A DNA stretch of 64,000 nucleotides from Thalassia testudinum. Its lineage: Eukaryota > Streptophyta > Magnoliopsida > Alismatales > Hydrocharitaceae. The stretch's first letter is position 1. The number at the start of each line of letters is the position of its first letter. Positions 34,779 to 45,330 of the stretch are shown here, piece by piece. The notes below the pieces were generated by a model. That model saw only the letters and a program-made list of their open reading frames with translations. It searched no databases and was not told the origin of the DNA. Position numbers and translations under genes: made by a program. Location: NCBI GenBank assembly GCA_037157565.1, contig JAZHRO010000063.1, positions 86,828,001 through 86,892,000 of the forward strand. The letters are read 5' to 3'.

Positions 34779-37524
34779 TGATGAGAACCTCACCATGAGC
34801 CATAACTAGCTCATTTTGACCTAATACAAAGGATAAAAGCTCCTATATAACTCAAGGAAAGGCTTAACTCAGAGAATTCTGACTTTAAGGAGAAAATAAG
34901 TCATAAGGGGTAAAAATGCAATTTTACCAGTATAATCTGCATACAGGGTAATTCAGGGTCCAAACATAGGTCAAAGCAACCTAATAAGAATAAAAGTGGG
35001 ATGAGATGATCTGGCAAGGGCTACAACAATTCCAAGGAACTAAATGATAATCTGTAACCCTAAAACAAACCCACTTCAATTCACGAGGTTCAAGGCAAAG
35101 AAAAAATGTAATAAACCCTCTAAAATTCATAGAAAAATAATCTCTAGGGTTTAGAACCTTCAATTTGACCTTAGGAACCCATCTTGACCTACATTGAGAA
35201 CCATACCCAATTAATAACTTAATTTGGATTTTTGCATAAATTGACCAGTCAAACAAGGTTTAATCTAGAAATAAAATTCACCATCAGATTCCTTAGGTCC
35301 TAATTAGTCATGTATAAAAACTTGAGCCTAAGAAGAAACCTTCTTGACCAACTTTACACTTTGGTCCTCATATATTTACTTTTTGGCCCTCAACTTTTGA
35401 ACCCTCACATTTTGGCCCCTAACACTCCTTCGTTCTTTGCGTTCAGGTCCTCCCTGCAAAACCTGCCAGCACCATGCTCCGGCGACCTTGCGCGGAGCAT
35501 GGCGCCGCGCAGGGTGAGGGGGAGGGTCTGGCAAGTAAACCAGGGGTGCCCTGCGTCGTCAGCCGTCGCAGGGACACCCCCTGGTCACTGTAACCCACCA
35601 TACCGGCCGTGCGAACGCACAGACGGTATGGGTTTCCATCTCCGGCGTCCTCCGGCGAGGGAGACATGTCGTCTCCCTCCGCCTTCCTCTCTGATTCGGT
35701 CCCTATAAATACCCCCGTCGCTCCACCGTTCTTCCGAGCTCGGTCCTGACGGAGAAAGACCCCCACTTCCTCTCTTCCCACTCCGACAGGAAGCCCTCCA
35801 GCTCCGGCGGCCTCCCCTCTTCCTCCTCGTCGCTCTGCCGCACCACCAGCTGCAGGGTTGCTCTCCCTCACTCTTCCCGCGCCACGCTGCACCCAGCTGG
35901 CGCCTCTCCGGCCCTCTGCTCGCCGCCGCCCCTTCCCCCGGGCATCTTCTTCTCCGGCGACAGTCGTATTGACTGTCGCCCGCTCCGGCCCCTCCTCGTC
36001 CTGCTAAGTAGGTAGAACTCCTCCTCTTCCTCCCCTCTTCCTTTTCCTCACTTTATACATCTACTGTCGCCCTCGATTCCGACAAATCACCCTCACCTTC
36101 TCCGCCTCCGGCCATCCTCCAGCGAGCCGCTTCCATCACTCCAGCATCCCACACGGCTCGCCGACCTGCACATAATCTCCGCCTCCTCACCCTGATCCAT
36201 TTCCGCCCCTCCACTTCCCCCAAATCATCCTCTGCAACTCCACCGAACAAACCCATCTCCCGACCCACAGTCCGACCTAGGGCAGCCCTTAGGCTCCGCC
36301 CCGCCGCCTGCACACCCCCCGACCACCTTCGCCGTGCCACGGCGAAGGTCCTCCGCGTTTCTGATTGGGCCGAGAGGTCGTTTTTCTGTGGGCAGGTACC
36401 TGCGCTCGTCGCCGCCATTGTTGAAGCGAAGCAGCTTCTTCACCTGCTGCCCCAGGTGCGCCACGCCCAGGTTACGCTCCCAGACAGCGCGAGGCGCCTT
36501 CGCGAAGTACCAGGCTGCAGTCGAGTCGAAGCTCTCGCGCGAAGCCCCCGCGCTTCGCCTCGACGACCGCTGCTTCCTCCGCGCAGGTACCGAAATTGGG
36601 GTGGGACATTTAGTCCCACCTCGTAACCTTTCAAAGGAGAGCGCCCACATAAAGGCAAAAAGTGCCTTATGCTCGTTGCCTCCGGAGCACGGGGTGAGGT
36701 CCCTCTCACTCACTCGCTTTCTCGACCCGGTCTCGTCCGCGACCACGCCCCGCGGACCTGGCCCGACCCGACTTAGACTGACCTGCACTCCTTGCCCACC
36801 ACGCACGCCGGTGGGCCTGGATCCGGGCGCGACCCGTACCCAGCTACCCGGCAGCTCTGGGAGAGCTATCCTATGAGCGGATTCTGTGAGAGAGAGACGC
36901 GGGGGGAGGGTAGAGATAGGTTTTGCCCTTCTCTGATCAAGTTGTGTAAGTGTGCAGGCACAGGTGAAGAAGAACCGTGGAAGAAGACGAAGGCTGAAGG
37001 AAGGAGGATCACCGAGCAGCACTGTAGCAGCGGCGGTTTAAGTCGTCTGATTGGAAAATCAGATGACGTCCTGAAGGAAAAGAAGGAGAAGGAAGGTGAG
37101 GCAGAGGAGAACACAGAGAGACAAGCAGAAAGAGCTGAAAGAAGAAGGTCTGAAGAAAGGAAAAGAAGAAAGAAAGAAGAAGAAGAAGAACAAGACCGCA
37201 TGGGAGAAGAAAAGAAAGAGACGAGCAGAAACAAGAACTGAAAGAAGAAAAGCATCACTACTGCTGCAGATAAAGCAGAAGAGCCAAGCAGAAGAAGATA
37301 GGCAAAGAGAAAAGAAGAGAAGAAGAAAGAAGCCAACAAATTCTCTCTCTCTCTCTTTATTTTTTTGTACAAGAAACTTGTATCTCTAGAATACAACTTG
37401 CTCCCTGAGTTCGACCTCGGGAACTCTTTTATTTCCGAGTAACAAATTGTATTAAACTGGTAATCACCTCTCTATACTATACTACGATGAAATAATAAAC
37501 ACTATAGAGGAAGGAAGCCCACCA
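34779..37524 (+). repeat. 5' LTR of C
   Basis: The first 650 bp are AT-rich. About 35440-36900 is GC- and CpG-rich, with long spurious frames on both strands. The tail (36950-37350) is purine-rich. The CCCTGAGTTCGACCTCGGG block lies at about 37403-37421. It ends GAAGCCCACCA. Confidence 0.93.
35704..35711 (+). promoter_or_regulatory. TATA box of the C 5' LTR
   Basis: TATAAATA followed by CCCCCGTC, identical in both LTRs (43010-43017). Its position suggests transcription starts near 35735-35745. Confidence 0.65.
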
Positions 37525-37529
37525 GTTTT

Positions 37530-37547
37530 TGGCGCCGTTGCCAGGGG
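37530..37547 (+). other. primer-binding site of C (tRNA-Asp)
   Basis: TGGCGCCGTTGCCAGGGG, 16 of 18 matches to the tRNA-Asp complement, five bases after the LTR. Confidence 0.88.
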
Positions 37548-38674
37548 TTAACGGCTATTCTAGAGGTAAACATTCCTGTTTCTTTTTAATTTCTGATAAT
37601 CTCCTCTCTTTTGTGCAGCTACAGGAAATCAAGAAGACAAGCAACCGCACGACAACCACTCCAAGGACAGGTATTTGTTTTTTTTTCCTCTCGTTATTAA
37701 CCCCTAAACTCTAAAGAGGAAGAAAAGAAAAGAACAAGCAATATAGGACTAACCTGTCTTCCATACTTAGTAACCATAAAAAGTTGCATGTTTTCAACTC
37801 ATTACTCCTGCACACTATTAAGGGTATTTAAGGGCTAACACATTCTTGCTTGAGCCCTAATTACCCAACAAAGAGCTAACTGGACCAAGTAAAGCCAACC
37901 TAGGATCCAACACTAGGGATTTAGAGACACACTCCTTAAGCAAGAATTGAGAAAACCAAATGAAGTGTGCCCAAGCCCTTGTCTGAAAATACCTATCCAA
38001 AGAAAACCTAAAACAATTGGCTCTCTAAACACTTGAACCCTAAAAAAAAAAAAAAAAAAAAAACAAGACCTAAAAGCTCTCAAAGGAAACAAGAGGTAAA
38101 GTTGACCCCTTGGGTCAACCAACCTTAAATTAGGTCACTCTTTGCACTTAAAAGACTAGAGTTCAAGTGAAACCTTAAGCACCCTGATCTTAAAGTAAAA
38201 ATTGGTAGACTTAAGAGGTCAAGATCCCCATTCTGGTCTACCTGGAACCGCAGTGACAAGAGAGGTCGGGTGGGGGAAACCCTGTAACCCGTGGGGACGC
38301 TCTACCGTGTAGGGGTCTTCGCGGGACTCTCCCTCTCTGGCTGCCCAGGTAATTCTCAGGTGGACGATCTTTCTGATCAAGGGGTCCATCTGCCCCACAC
38401 CTCTATAGTCACCCAACACATTTGTGGGTGTCTTGATTGGGTCCAGCACCTTCTAAACTTACCTCTTCCAACAGTGCATGTACGGAAGGAGGTCCTTAAG
38501 ACCACCCTTAAGACCTCCTTTAGAAATTCACTCTCTCCGAGGCTAAGCCTCGGCTCCCTTGTTTTTGCAGAAATCATTCACATAGCCCCTCTTTCCTCTG
38601 ATTCTGAACAAAGTCCCCTTCTTCCATTAATTCAAACTTCTGATTCTATCTTGATTCCACCACCTGATTCGAAG
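37548..38674 (+). other. leader of C with possible intron signals
   Basis: No independent gene. The coding frame is open from about 38291 but lacks an ATG until 38675. CAGGTATTTG near 37668-37677 resembles a splice donor. CTCCCTTGTTTTTGCAG ending about 38570 resembles an acceptor. If spliced, the exon would enter the open frame upstream of 38675. A 22-base A-run lies near 38042. Confidence 0.4.
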
Positions 38675-40279
38675 ATGCAGCCTAATTACCTAGCAAGACT
38701 ACCATATAAAAAACCTGAATATTTGAGATCCATGAAAGATAAGATAATTGAGGATGCCCTTGAATTCTATGAAATCAAATATAAACCCTCAACACCAATA
38801 GAAAACATTCAGGTTGATGTCCCAACAACCACAGCTTTCATCATAAACTGTGCCCAGATTCTATTGACAGAAGTTACAAAAGGATCAACTCGAGATATGC
38901 TCATGACAGGATACATTGAGATGGAAAAATTACACCAATCTGAATACCTTCAATGCTTGACAAATCCTGTACTTTGGGAACAACACCAAGATGCCCTTAT
39001 GAAACGGGTAGAAATGATGAAATCAGTAGAACAAATTATCAACCAGAAATACCCGTATATATCAGAAATAGAGGATGAACCATCTTGGAACAATATTAAG
39101 GAACAATCCAGTTTCCCAGATCTCGGGGCTGGGGCACAAAGTGGTTGTGAAATCCCAACCCAAATAGAAGACAATGTTGAATTAGGAGAACACAATGATG
39201 AGCCAAACTTAGACCATGAATTACCAAGCCTAGAATTTCAAAACTCCTGCAATAATGAGATCAGAACTGAACCTTCTGAGGGTATAAATTCCGCCCCTTA
39301 TTTTGATAAGGTGGCCCTCGAAGGTTATTCGGACTTAGGTTCAAATAATTATACCCACATCCTAAGCCTAGAACCTAGATCTGAAACTTATTGGGAAGAT
39401 TATGAGGCCCCTTATGAGAAAGATCAAATTTTTACAAAATATGATTCCGGGCCTCTATTTGATGAATATCCCTCTCCAACATCTTCAGAAAATCTGATCG
39501 ATTTTCCAGAGAACATGCCAATTTATGATACAGAGACTGAGGAGTTGGACGAGTTGGATTTTAATTGGGTCTATCCTACCAGCTTGGAGCTTGAGCCTAG
39601 ACAGAATACCTTTTCGAGCCCAGAATTGACATATAGGCTAGACCCCAATCAGGCTGCTGATTCCACATCTGATGATTTTTGCTGTGGTGGAATTCATGAT
39701 CATGAATCTCATTGTCGCCAACTCTCCGACAATTTCAAATCTGACTATAATTGCGGAGAGATTCCCCTTCCTGAACACGCTAGGCCTATCTACGACCTCA
39801 GTTCTCATGACTCTAACTCTGACTCTGAGGTCCTGATTCCCGAGATCACTGATAACACAGAATCATTCCTTTTCGATCCTCAGGAACCAAAAATAGAAAA
39901 TGCCAAGAGTGATTGCAACCAAGAATCCAAATTTTTTCTCGAATCCGATTCCTTTCATCCTACAAACACTCTTCCGGCATTTGATAGTTACCCAGAGGAC
40001 TCTCTACAGAAAATCACCTATCATCTGTTTCTAGAAGAGCCCTCGTACACAATGGCCACCTCATCCGCACACACAGAACGGATCAAAACCTCTTCCAAAC
40101 CCCGACCCGCAACTGGACTCAATTTCTATTCAGATTCACCTCTCACCGAGCCGATTGCATTTCCAACTCAGGTTCTGAACACTGATCAGACTACATACCA
40201 CGCCCCATCATTCTCTGATCACCCCTATAGGGTTTCCACGTCATTCATTGATTATTCTACGGATCCCTACTCTGATTAG
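38675..40279 (+). CDS. acidic ORF of unknown function in C, 534 codons, LHH motif beyond an amber stop
   Basis: An intact frame from ATG 38675 to TAG 40277-40279. Residues 1-160 look globular and helical (LPYKKPEYLRSMKDKI, TTTAFIINCAQILLTEV, QHQDALMKRVEMMKSVEQI). The rest is acidic and rich in Asp, Glu, Ser, Pro and Tyr, probably disordered. Past the TAG the same frame stays open for 83 more codons to TGA 40529-40531. That stretch contains RLIGFGLHHQ (40385-40414), matching the C-terminal motif of B and D. The TGA sits in the same hairpin position as in B, so the natural protein probably ended there (about 618 codons) and the TAG is a mutation or a readthrough stop. No CCHC, protease or RT motif. 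Function unknown. Confidence 0.75.
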   Translation: MQPNYLARLPYKKPEYLRSMKDKIIEDALEFYEIKYKPSTPIENIQVDVPTTTAFIINCAQILLTEVTKGSTRDMLMTGYIEMEKLHQSEYLQCLTNPVLWEQHQDALMKRVEMMKSVEQIINQKYPYISEIEDEPSWNNIKEQSSFPDLGAGAQSGCEIPTQIEDNVELGEHNDEPNLDHELPSLEFQNSCNNEIRTEPSEGINSAPYFDKVALEGYSDLGSNNYTHILSLEPRSETYWEDYEAPYEKDQIFTKYDSGPLFDEYPSPTSSENLIDFPENMPIYDTETEELDELDFNWVYPTSLELEPRQNTFSSPELTYRLDPNQAADSTSDDFCCGGIHDHESHCRQLSDNFKSDYNCGEIPLPEHARPIYDLSSHDSNSDSEVLIPEITDNTESFLFDPQEPKIENAKSDCNQESKFFLESDSFHPTNTLPAFDSYPEDSLQKITYHLFLEEPSYTMATSSAHTERIKTSSKPRPATGLNFYSDSPLTEPIAFPTQVLNTDQTTYHAPSFSDHPYRVSTSFIDYSTDPYSD

Positions 40280-40526
40280 GCTGATTCGACTCAGCCAAAC
40301 CCTACGTTTACACTTCCACATCCATCTGAGCTTCATAGTTTATGGTGGGCTCCACACCTTTTTATCCACATCTATCAACCCACCAGATTGATTGGGTTTG
40401 GGCTGCATCATCAGCCTGTTGATCTGAACAAGCACCTGGTTGGACCAACTAGGCTCTTAATCAAGGTGGTTGTCTTACAAAACTCTGTTGATTTGACCAT
40501 CCCCTCTCCATCACATTTCCCGCTTG

Positions 40527-40796
40527 GCTGAAGGCATCAAATTTAGCGCTCAAGGGGAGGCAACCCGTCATTCTCTTTGAAAACCTGAAACTTGTTCTGA
40601 CACCTTTTTGCACTTGAAGTTCACACTTTAGGACAGCCGACTCCACCTCAGGTGCTTGCATCTGAGATTAGAAATCGTCCGCAACAGTCACCCCGACCCA
40701 TTCACTCATCAAAACATCTGTCCTAATCTATGAACTAAGTTGAATAAAAACCCCTAGGTTACAATGAGGACATTGCAAATCTTAGGCATGGGGGGG
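40527..40796 (+). other. conserved 3' hairpin module and second purine tract of C
   Basis: GCTGAA-N9-TTTAGC (40527-40547) overlaps the TGA of the extended frame. GGG-AGGCAA-CCC is at 40555-40566. CAATG-AGGA-CATTG (40762-40775) is identical to A and D. AGGCATGGGGGGG (40784-40796) resembles the true polypurine tract. Confidence 0.65.
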
Positions 40797-42070
40797 TATG
40801 AAAGTGCAAAACTTGTAAGAAAAGGTTTCAAACAAAAAATTCACATATGCCAAAAACACCATAAAAATTAAAAAATTCTTCGAAAAAGAATAAGAGGGAA
40901 AGAGGAGAAGGAAATTTTGTGAAGAAGGAGAAAAGAAACAAAAAGAAAAAAAAGGAGCACAAAATTATGAGAAAAAAGTGATAGTCATTAGTAAGGAACT
41001 AAGGAATTAACCTAAGTTCTAGACCTCACTCAAGAAAATAACTAAAAGTGCATAATGAGACTAGTAAGAACACAAACCTTAGGCATTCTTGGATAGACTC
41101 TTAGTACCAATTAAGATCTGGACACTCCTCAAGAGGTTGAGGAAAATGAAAAGCTGAAGTATCAGGTCTAACGCTTAGGGAGTATTTGGCCTCGTTAGCA
41201 AATTTTTGGTTTACGGGACTTAGTAACCTAAGCACCCTAACCTCACACACAGCCTGGTTCAGTAAGCGTAAAAATCAGAATCACGCAGAAGCGTCGCAAA
41301 ATTCTGAAAAGAACACCTAGAATAGGAGCGGCCGATCAACACAAGTTGATTTGGACGAGTTCCCAGCGCGGAGAGACGGGAAATCCCCTCGAAGATGCGT
41401 AACAAAATATCATCTCCTCGATGCTTGTCTCTTAGGATATTTACATATCCTACTGGGGGCATGTAAGCACTCTGCTGGTTCAGATTCCATGGATGGCATT
41501 ATCTCGAAGTGTCAATTGCCAGGGTCTGAATTCAGCCACGGAACACCATGGATGGGATTATCTCGAAATCTCAATAGCCAGGGTTCCGGGGGTTGCCATG
41601 GGCGGTGCTATCTAAAAGCATCGATCGCCAAGAACCCTTGAGGATTGATGATGGGAGCAAGGAATCTGATACAGACCGTGTTGAAAAGCCAATCCTAGGC
41701 TAGAACTAAAAAAAAAAAAAGAGAGAGAGAGAAAACTCTCCAAACAAAATAACTTTCTATCTCTCTCTTACAAAACGCACTGCGAACTGAGCCAGGGCTA
41801 AAATCATTTCAAGCACGGGTGCTTTAACCACAAAGTCCAATAAACCTTAGGTTAGTTCTTGTGGGCCTTAAAAGCCTTTGCTACGGACTGAGGCTAAGGC
41901 TAGACAGATTTGGATCTTGATTGGTACTAGAGTACCTTTTAGGCCTATGGTCAGCATTCTAACCTAATCTGAGCTCAAATGAAAAAGCACTTATCTAAAT
42001 CTATTAAGAACTTCATGGTCTAGAACAAGGGTTGAAACCTTAAGTTTTTGCTAAGGGACTAGCAAAAGCT
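40797..42070 (+). other. 3' non-coding region of C
   Basis: No gene. It has an A/G-rich tract at 40856-40980 like those of A, B and D, triple direct repeats (listed separately) and a GAGA run near 41720. It ends with GGGACTAGCAAAAGCTAGGC before the polypurine tract. Confidence 0.6.
41487..41640 (+). repeat. three direct repeats of about 50-59 bp in C
   Basis: Copies start at 41487, 41546 and 41596 with CCATGG. Each continues into TTATCTCGAA and GCCAGGGT-like words. The third copy is more diverged. Confidence 0.7.
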
Positions 42071-42083
42071 AGGCATGGGGGTA
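42071..42083 (+). other. polypurine tract of C
   Basis: AGGCATGGGGGTA lies directly before the 3' LTR at 42084. The same 13 bases precede the 3' LTR of D on the other strand. Confidence 0.85.
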
Positions 42084-44834
42084 TGAAGAGAACCTCATCA
42101 TGAGCCATAACTAGCTCATTTTGACCTAATACAAAGGATAAAAGCTCCTATATAACTCAAGGAAAGGCTTAACTCAGAGAATTCTGAGTTTAAGGAGAAA
42201 ATAAGTCATAAGGGGTAAAAATGCAATTTTACCAGTATAATCTGCATACAGGGTAATTCAGGGTCCAAACATAGGTCAAAGCAACCTAATAAGAATAAAA
42301 GTGGGATGAGATGATCTAGCAAGGGCTACAGCAATTCCAAGGAACTAAATGATAATCTGTAACCCTAAAACAAACCCACTTCAATTCACGAGGTTCAAGG
42401 CAAAGAAAAAATGGAATAAACCCTCTAAAATTCATAGAAAAATAATCTCTAGGGTTTAGAACCTTCACTTTGACCTTAGGAACCCATCCTGACCTACATT
42501 GAGAACCATACCCAATTAATAACTTAATTTGGGTTTTTGCGTAAATTGACCAGTCAAACAAGGTTTAATCTAGAAATAAAATTCACCATCAGATTCCTTA
42601 GGTCCTAATTAGTCATGTATAAAAACTTGAGCCTAAGAAGAAACCTTCTTGACCAACTTTACACTTTGGTCCTCATATATTTACTTTTTGGCCCTCAACT
42701 TTTGAACCCTCGCATTTTGGCCCATAACTCTCCTTCGTTCTTTGCGTTCAGGTCCTCCCTGCAAAACCTGCCAACACCATGCTCCGGCGACCTTGCGCGG
42801 AGCATGGCACCGCGCAGGGTGAGGGGGAGGGTCTGGCAAGTAAACCAGGGGTGCCCTGCGTCGTCAGCCGTCGCAGAGACACCCCCCTGGTCGCTGTAAC
42901 CCACCATACCGGCCGTGCGAACACACGGACGGTATGGGTTTCCATCTTCGGCGTCCTCCGGCGAGGGAGACACGTCGTCTCCCTCCGCCTTCCTCTCTGA
43001 TTCGATCCCTATAAATACCCCCGTCGCTCCACCGTTCTTCCGAGCTCGGTCCTGACGGAGAAAGACCCCCACTTCCTCTCTTCCCACTCCGACAGGAAGC
43101 CCTCCAGCTCCGGCGGCCTCCCCTCTTCCTCCTCGTCGCTCTGCCGCACCACTAGCTGCAGGGTTGCTCTCCCTCGCTCTTCCCGTGCCACGCCGCACCC
43201 AGCTGGCGCCTCTCCGGCCCTCTGATCGCCGCCGCCCTTCCCCCGGGCATCTTCTTCTCTGGCGACAGTCGATACGACTGTCGCCCGCTCCGGCCCCTCC
43301 TCGTCCTGCTAAGTAGGTAGAACTCCTCCTCTTCCTCCCCTCTTCCTTTTCCTCTCTTTAAACATCTACTGTCGCCCTCGATTCCGACAAATCACCCTCA
43401 CCTTCTCCGCCTCCGGCCATCCTCCAGCGAGCCGCTTCCATCACTCCAGCATCCCACACGGCTTGTCGACCTGCACATAATCTCCGCCTCCTCACCCTGA
43501 TCCATTTCCGCCCCTCCACTTCCCCCAAATCACCCTCTGCAACTCCACCGAACAAACTCATCTCCCGACCCACAGTCCGACCTAGGGCAGCCCTTAGGCT
43601 CCGCCCCGCCGCCTGCACACCCCCCGACCACCTTCGCCGTGCCACGGCGAAGGTCCTCCGCGTTTCTGATTGGGCCGAGAGGCCGTTTTTCTGTGGGCAG
43701 GTACCTGCGCTCGTCGCCGCCATTGTTGAAGCGAAGCAGCTTCTTCACCTGCTGCCCCAGGTGCGCCACGCCCAGGTTACGCTCCCAGACAGCGCGAGGC
43801 GCCTTCGCGAAGTACCAGGCTGCAATCGAGTCGAAGCTCTCGCGCGAAGCCCCCGCGCTTCGCCTCGACGGTCGCTGCTTCCTCCGCGCAGGCACCGAAA
43901 TTGGGGTGGGACATTTAGTCCCACCTCGTAACCTTTCAAAGGAGAGCGCCCGCATAAAGGCAAAAAGTGCCTTATGCTCGTTGCCTCCTGAGCACGGGGT
44001 GAGGTCCCTCTCACTCACTCGCTCTCTCGACCCGATCTCGTCTGCGACCATGCCCCGCGGACCTGGCCCGACCCGACTTAGACTGACCTGCACTCCTCTC
44101 CCACCACGCACGCCGGTGGGCCTGGACCCGGGCGCGACCCGTACCCGGCTACCCGGCAGCTCTGGGAGAGCTATCCTATGAGCGGATTCTGTGAGAGAGA
44201 GACGCGGAGGGAGGGTAGAGATAGGTTTTGCCCTTCTTTGATCAAGCTGTGTAAGTGTGCAGGCACAGGTGAAGAAGAACCGTGGAAGAAGACGAAGGCT
44301 GAAGGAAGGAGGATCACCGAGCGGCACTGTAGCAGCGGCGGTTTAAGTCGTCTTATTGGAAAATCAGACGACGTCCTGAAGGCAAAGAAGGAGAAGGAAG
44401 GCGAGGCAGAGGAGAACACAGAGAGACAAGCAGAAAGAGCTGAAAGAAGAAGGTCTGAAGAAAGGAAAAGAAGAAAGAAAGAAGAAGAAGAAGAACAGGA
44501 TCGCAAGGGAGAAGAAAAGGAAAGAGACGAGCAGAAACAAGAACTGAAAGAAGAGAAGCATCACTACTGCTGCAGATAAAGTAGAAGAGCCAAGCAGAAG
44601 AAGATAGGAAAAGAGAAAAGAAGAGAAGAAGAAAGAAGCCAACAAATTCTCTTTCTCTCTCTCTCTTTATTTTTTTGTGCAAGAAACTTGTATCTCTAGA
44701 ATACAACTTGCTCCTTGAGTTCGACCTCGGGAACTCTTTTATTTCCGAGTAACAAATTGTATTAAACTGGTAATCACCTCTCTATACTATACTACGACGA
44801 AATAATAAACACTATAGAGGAAGGAAGCCCACCA
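42084..44834 (+). repeat. 3' LTR of C
   Basis: 2751 bp, nearly identical to 34779-37524, followed by AGTAC. The few differences are mostly single substitutions plus small indels near 43260 and 44650. Confidence 0.94.
43010..43017 (+). promoter_or_regulatory. TATA box of the C 3' LTR
   Basis: TATAAATA, equivalent to 35704-35711. From here a transcript could run outward into flanking E and H sequence. Confidence 0.55.
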
Positions 44835-45330
44835 AGTACCTATTGGGTATCAGTACTAATCATGAGTACCGATACTCATTGCTTTTAGATTTGGGTTTTA
44901 AACACTTAACACAAATCTGCAACCCACCTGTATTGATACTAATCATGAGTACCAGTACTTGTTGCCTCTAGTACCGGTATTGATCATGAGTATCGGTACT
45001 CGTGGGGTACATGTTTGTTTCTTTGAAAAGGCCTAAACTTGTAACTCACATATACTGATGCTAAACTTTAGTACCGGTACTTGTGGGTTAACAAGTACCT
45101 TTTTTTAAGTAAATTAATCAATTACGTGCTTTGAAAATGAGCTTAGTATAAATTCTAGTTTATCTCTAACTAATTTTATGATCTAAATTGATTCTTTATT
45201 AAGAGGCATACATTCTTTATTAAGAGGCACTCCTTGATCTTCACCTAAATTTGAAAAGTACTAAATTGCAAATATTAATCTATAATAATTTTGTTAACAC
45301 CAAAATAAGATGTGAAACAAGGTTCCAACA

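Larger units (their letters stand above)
34779..44834 (+). mobile_element. young non-autonomous Athila-like element C
   Basis: 10056 bp from TGATGAGAACC to GAAGCCCACCA, flanked by AGTAC (34774-34778 and 44835-44839). The LTRs are 2746 and 2751 bp and differ at only a few sites per several hundred bases, so C is the youngest large insertion here. The primer site, GGCATGGGGGTA polypurine tract and 3' module are of Athila type. The 4.56-kb interior encodes one acidic protein and no gag or pol. It fits the definition of a large retrotransposon derivative, but with a conserved frame. Confidence 0.94.
8843..45330 (-). mobile_element. gag-only Ty1/copia element E with three nested insertions
   Basis: Minus-strand copia element with both LTRs. 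The 5' LTR is at 45330-34012 (split by C) and the 3' LTR at 12886-8843 (split by F). The internal region is only 34011-33192 plus 13971-12887, about 1.9 kb, and is split by A. Both LTRs show the TGTTGGAACC start, and the low copy ends CCTATCA. TGATT flanks the left edge at 8838-8842 and recurs at 45336-45340, five bases off the right edge. Without insertions E is about 4.45 kb. It encodes gag and the first residues of protease, then passes straight to the polypurine tract, so pol must have been supplied in trans. Confidence 0.82.
34012..45330 (-). repeat. 5' LTR of copia element E, split by element C
   Basis: The LTR sequence is 34012-34778 and 44840-45330 (about 1.26 kb). It matches the 3' LTR in both parts and in the GTAC-rich block. 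C sits between two AGTAC copies, one of the GTAC motifs of the array. Confidence 0.87.

Noticed and set aside
36225..37022. 265-codon antisense frame in the C LTR, repeated at 43530-44327
   Set aside because: It lies in a CpG-rich LTR segment with few stop codons in any frame and overlaps a 180-codon frame on the other strand. Both copies exist only because the LTRs are duplicates. No domain is visible.
36866..37396. Frames rich in Lys/Glu on the plus strand and Ser/Phe/Leu on the minus strand
   Set aside because: GAAGAA-type low-complexity sequence at the end of the C LTR; no gene evidence.
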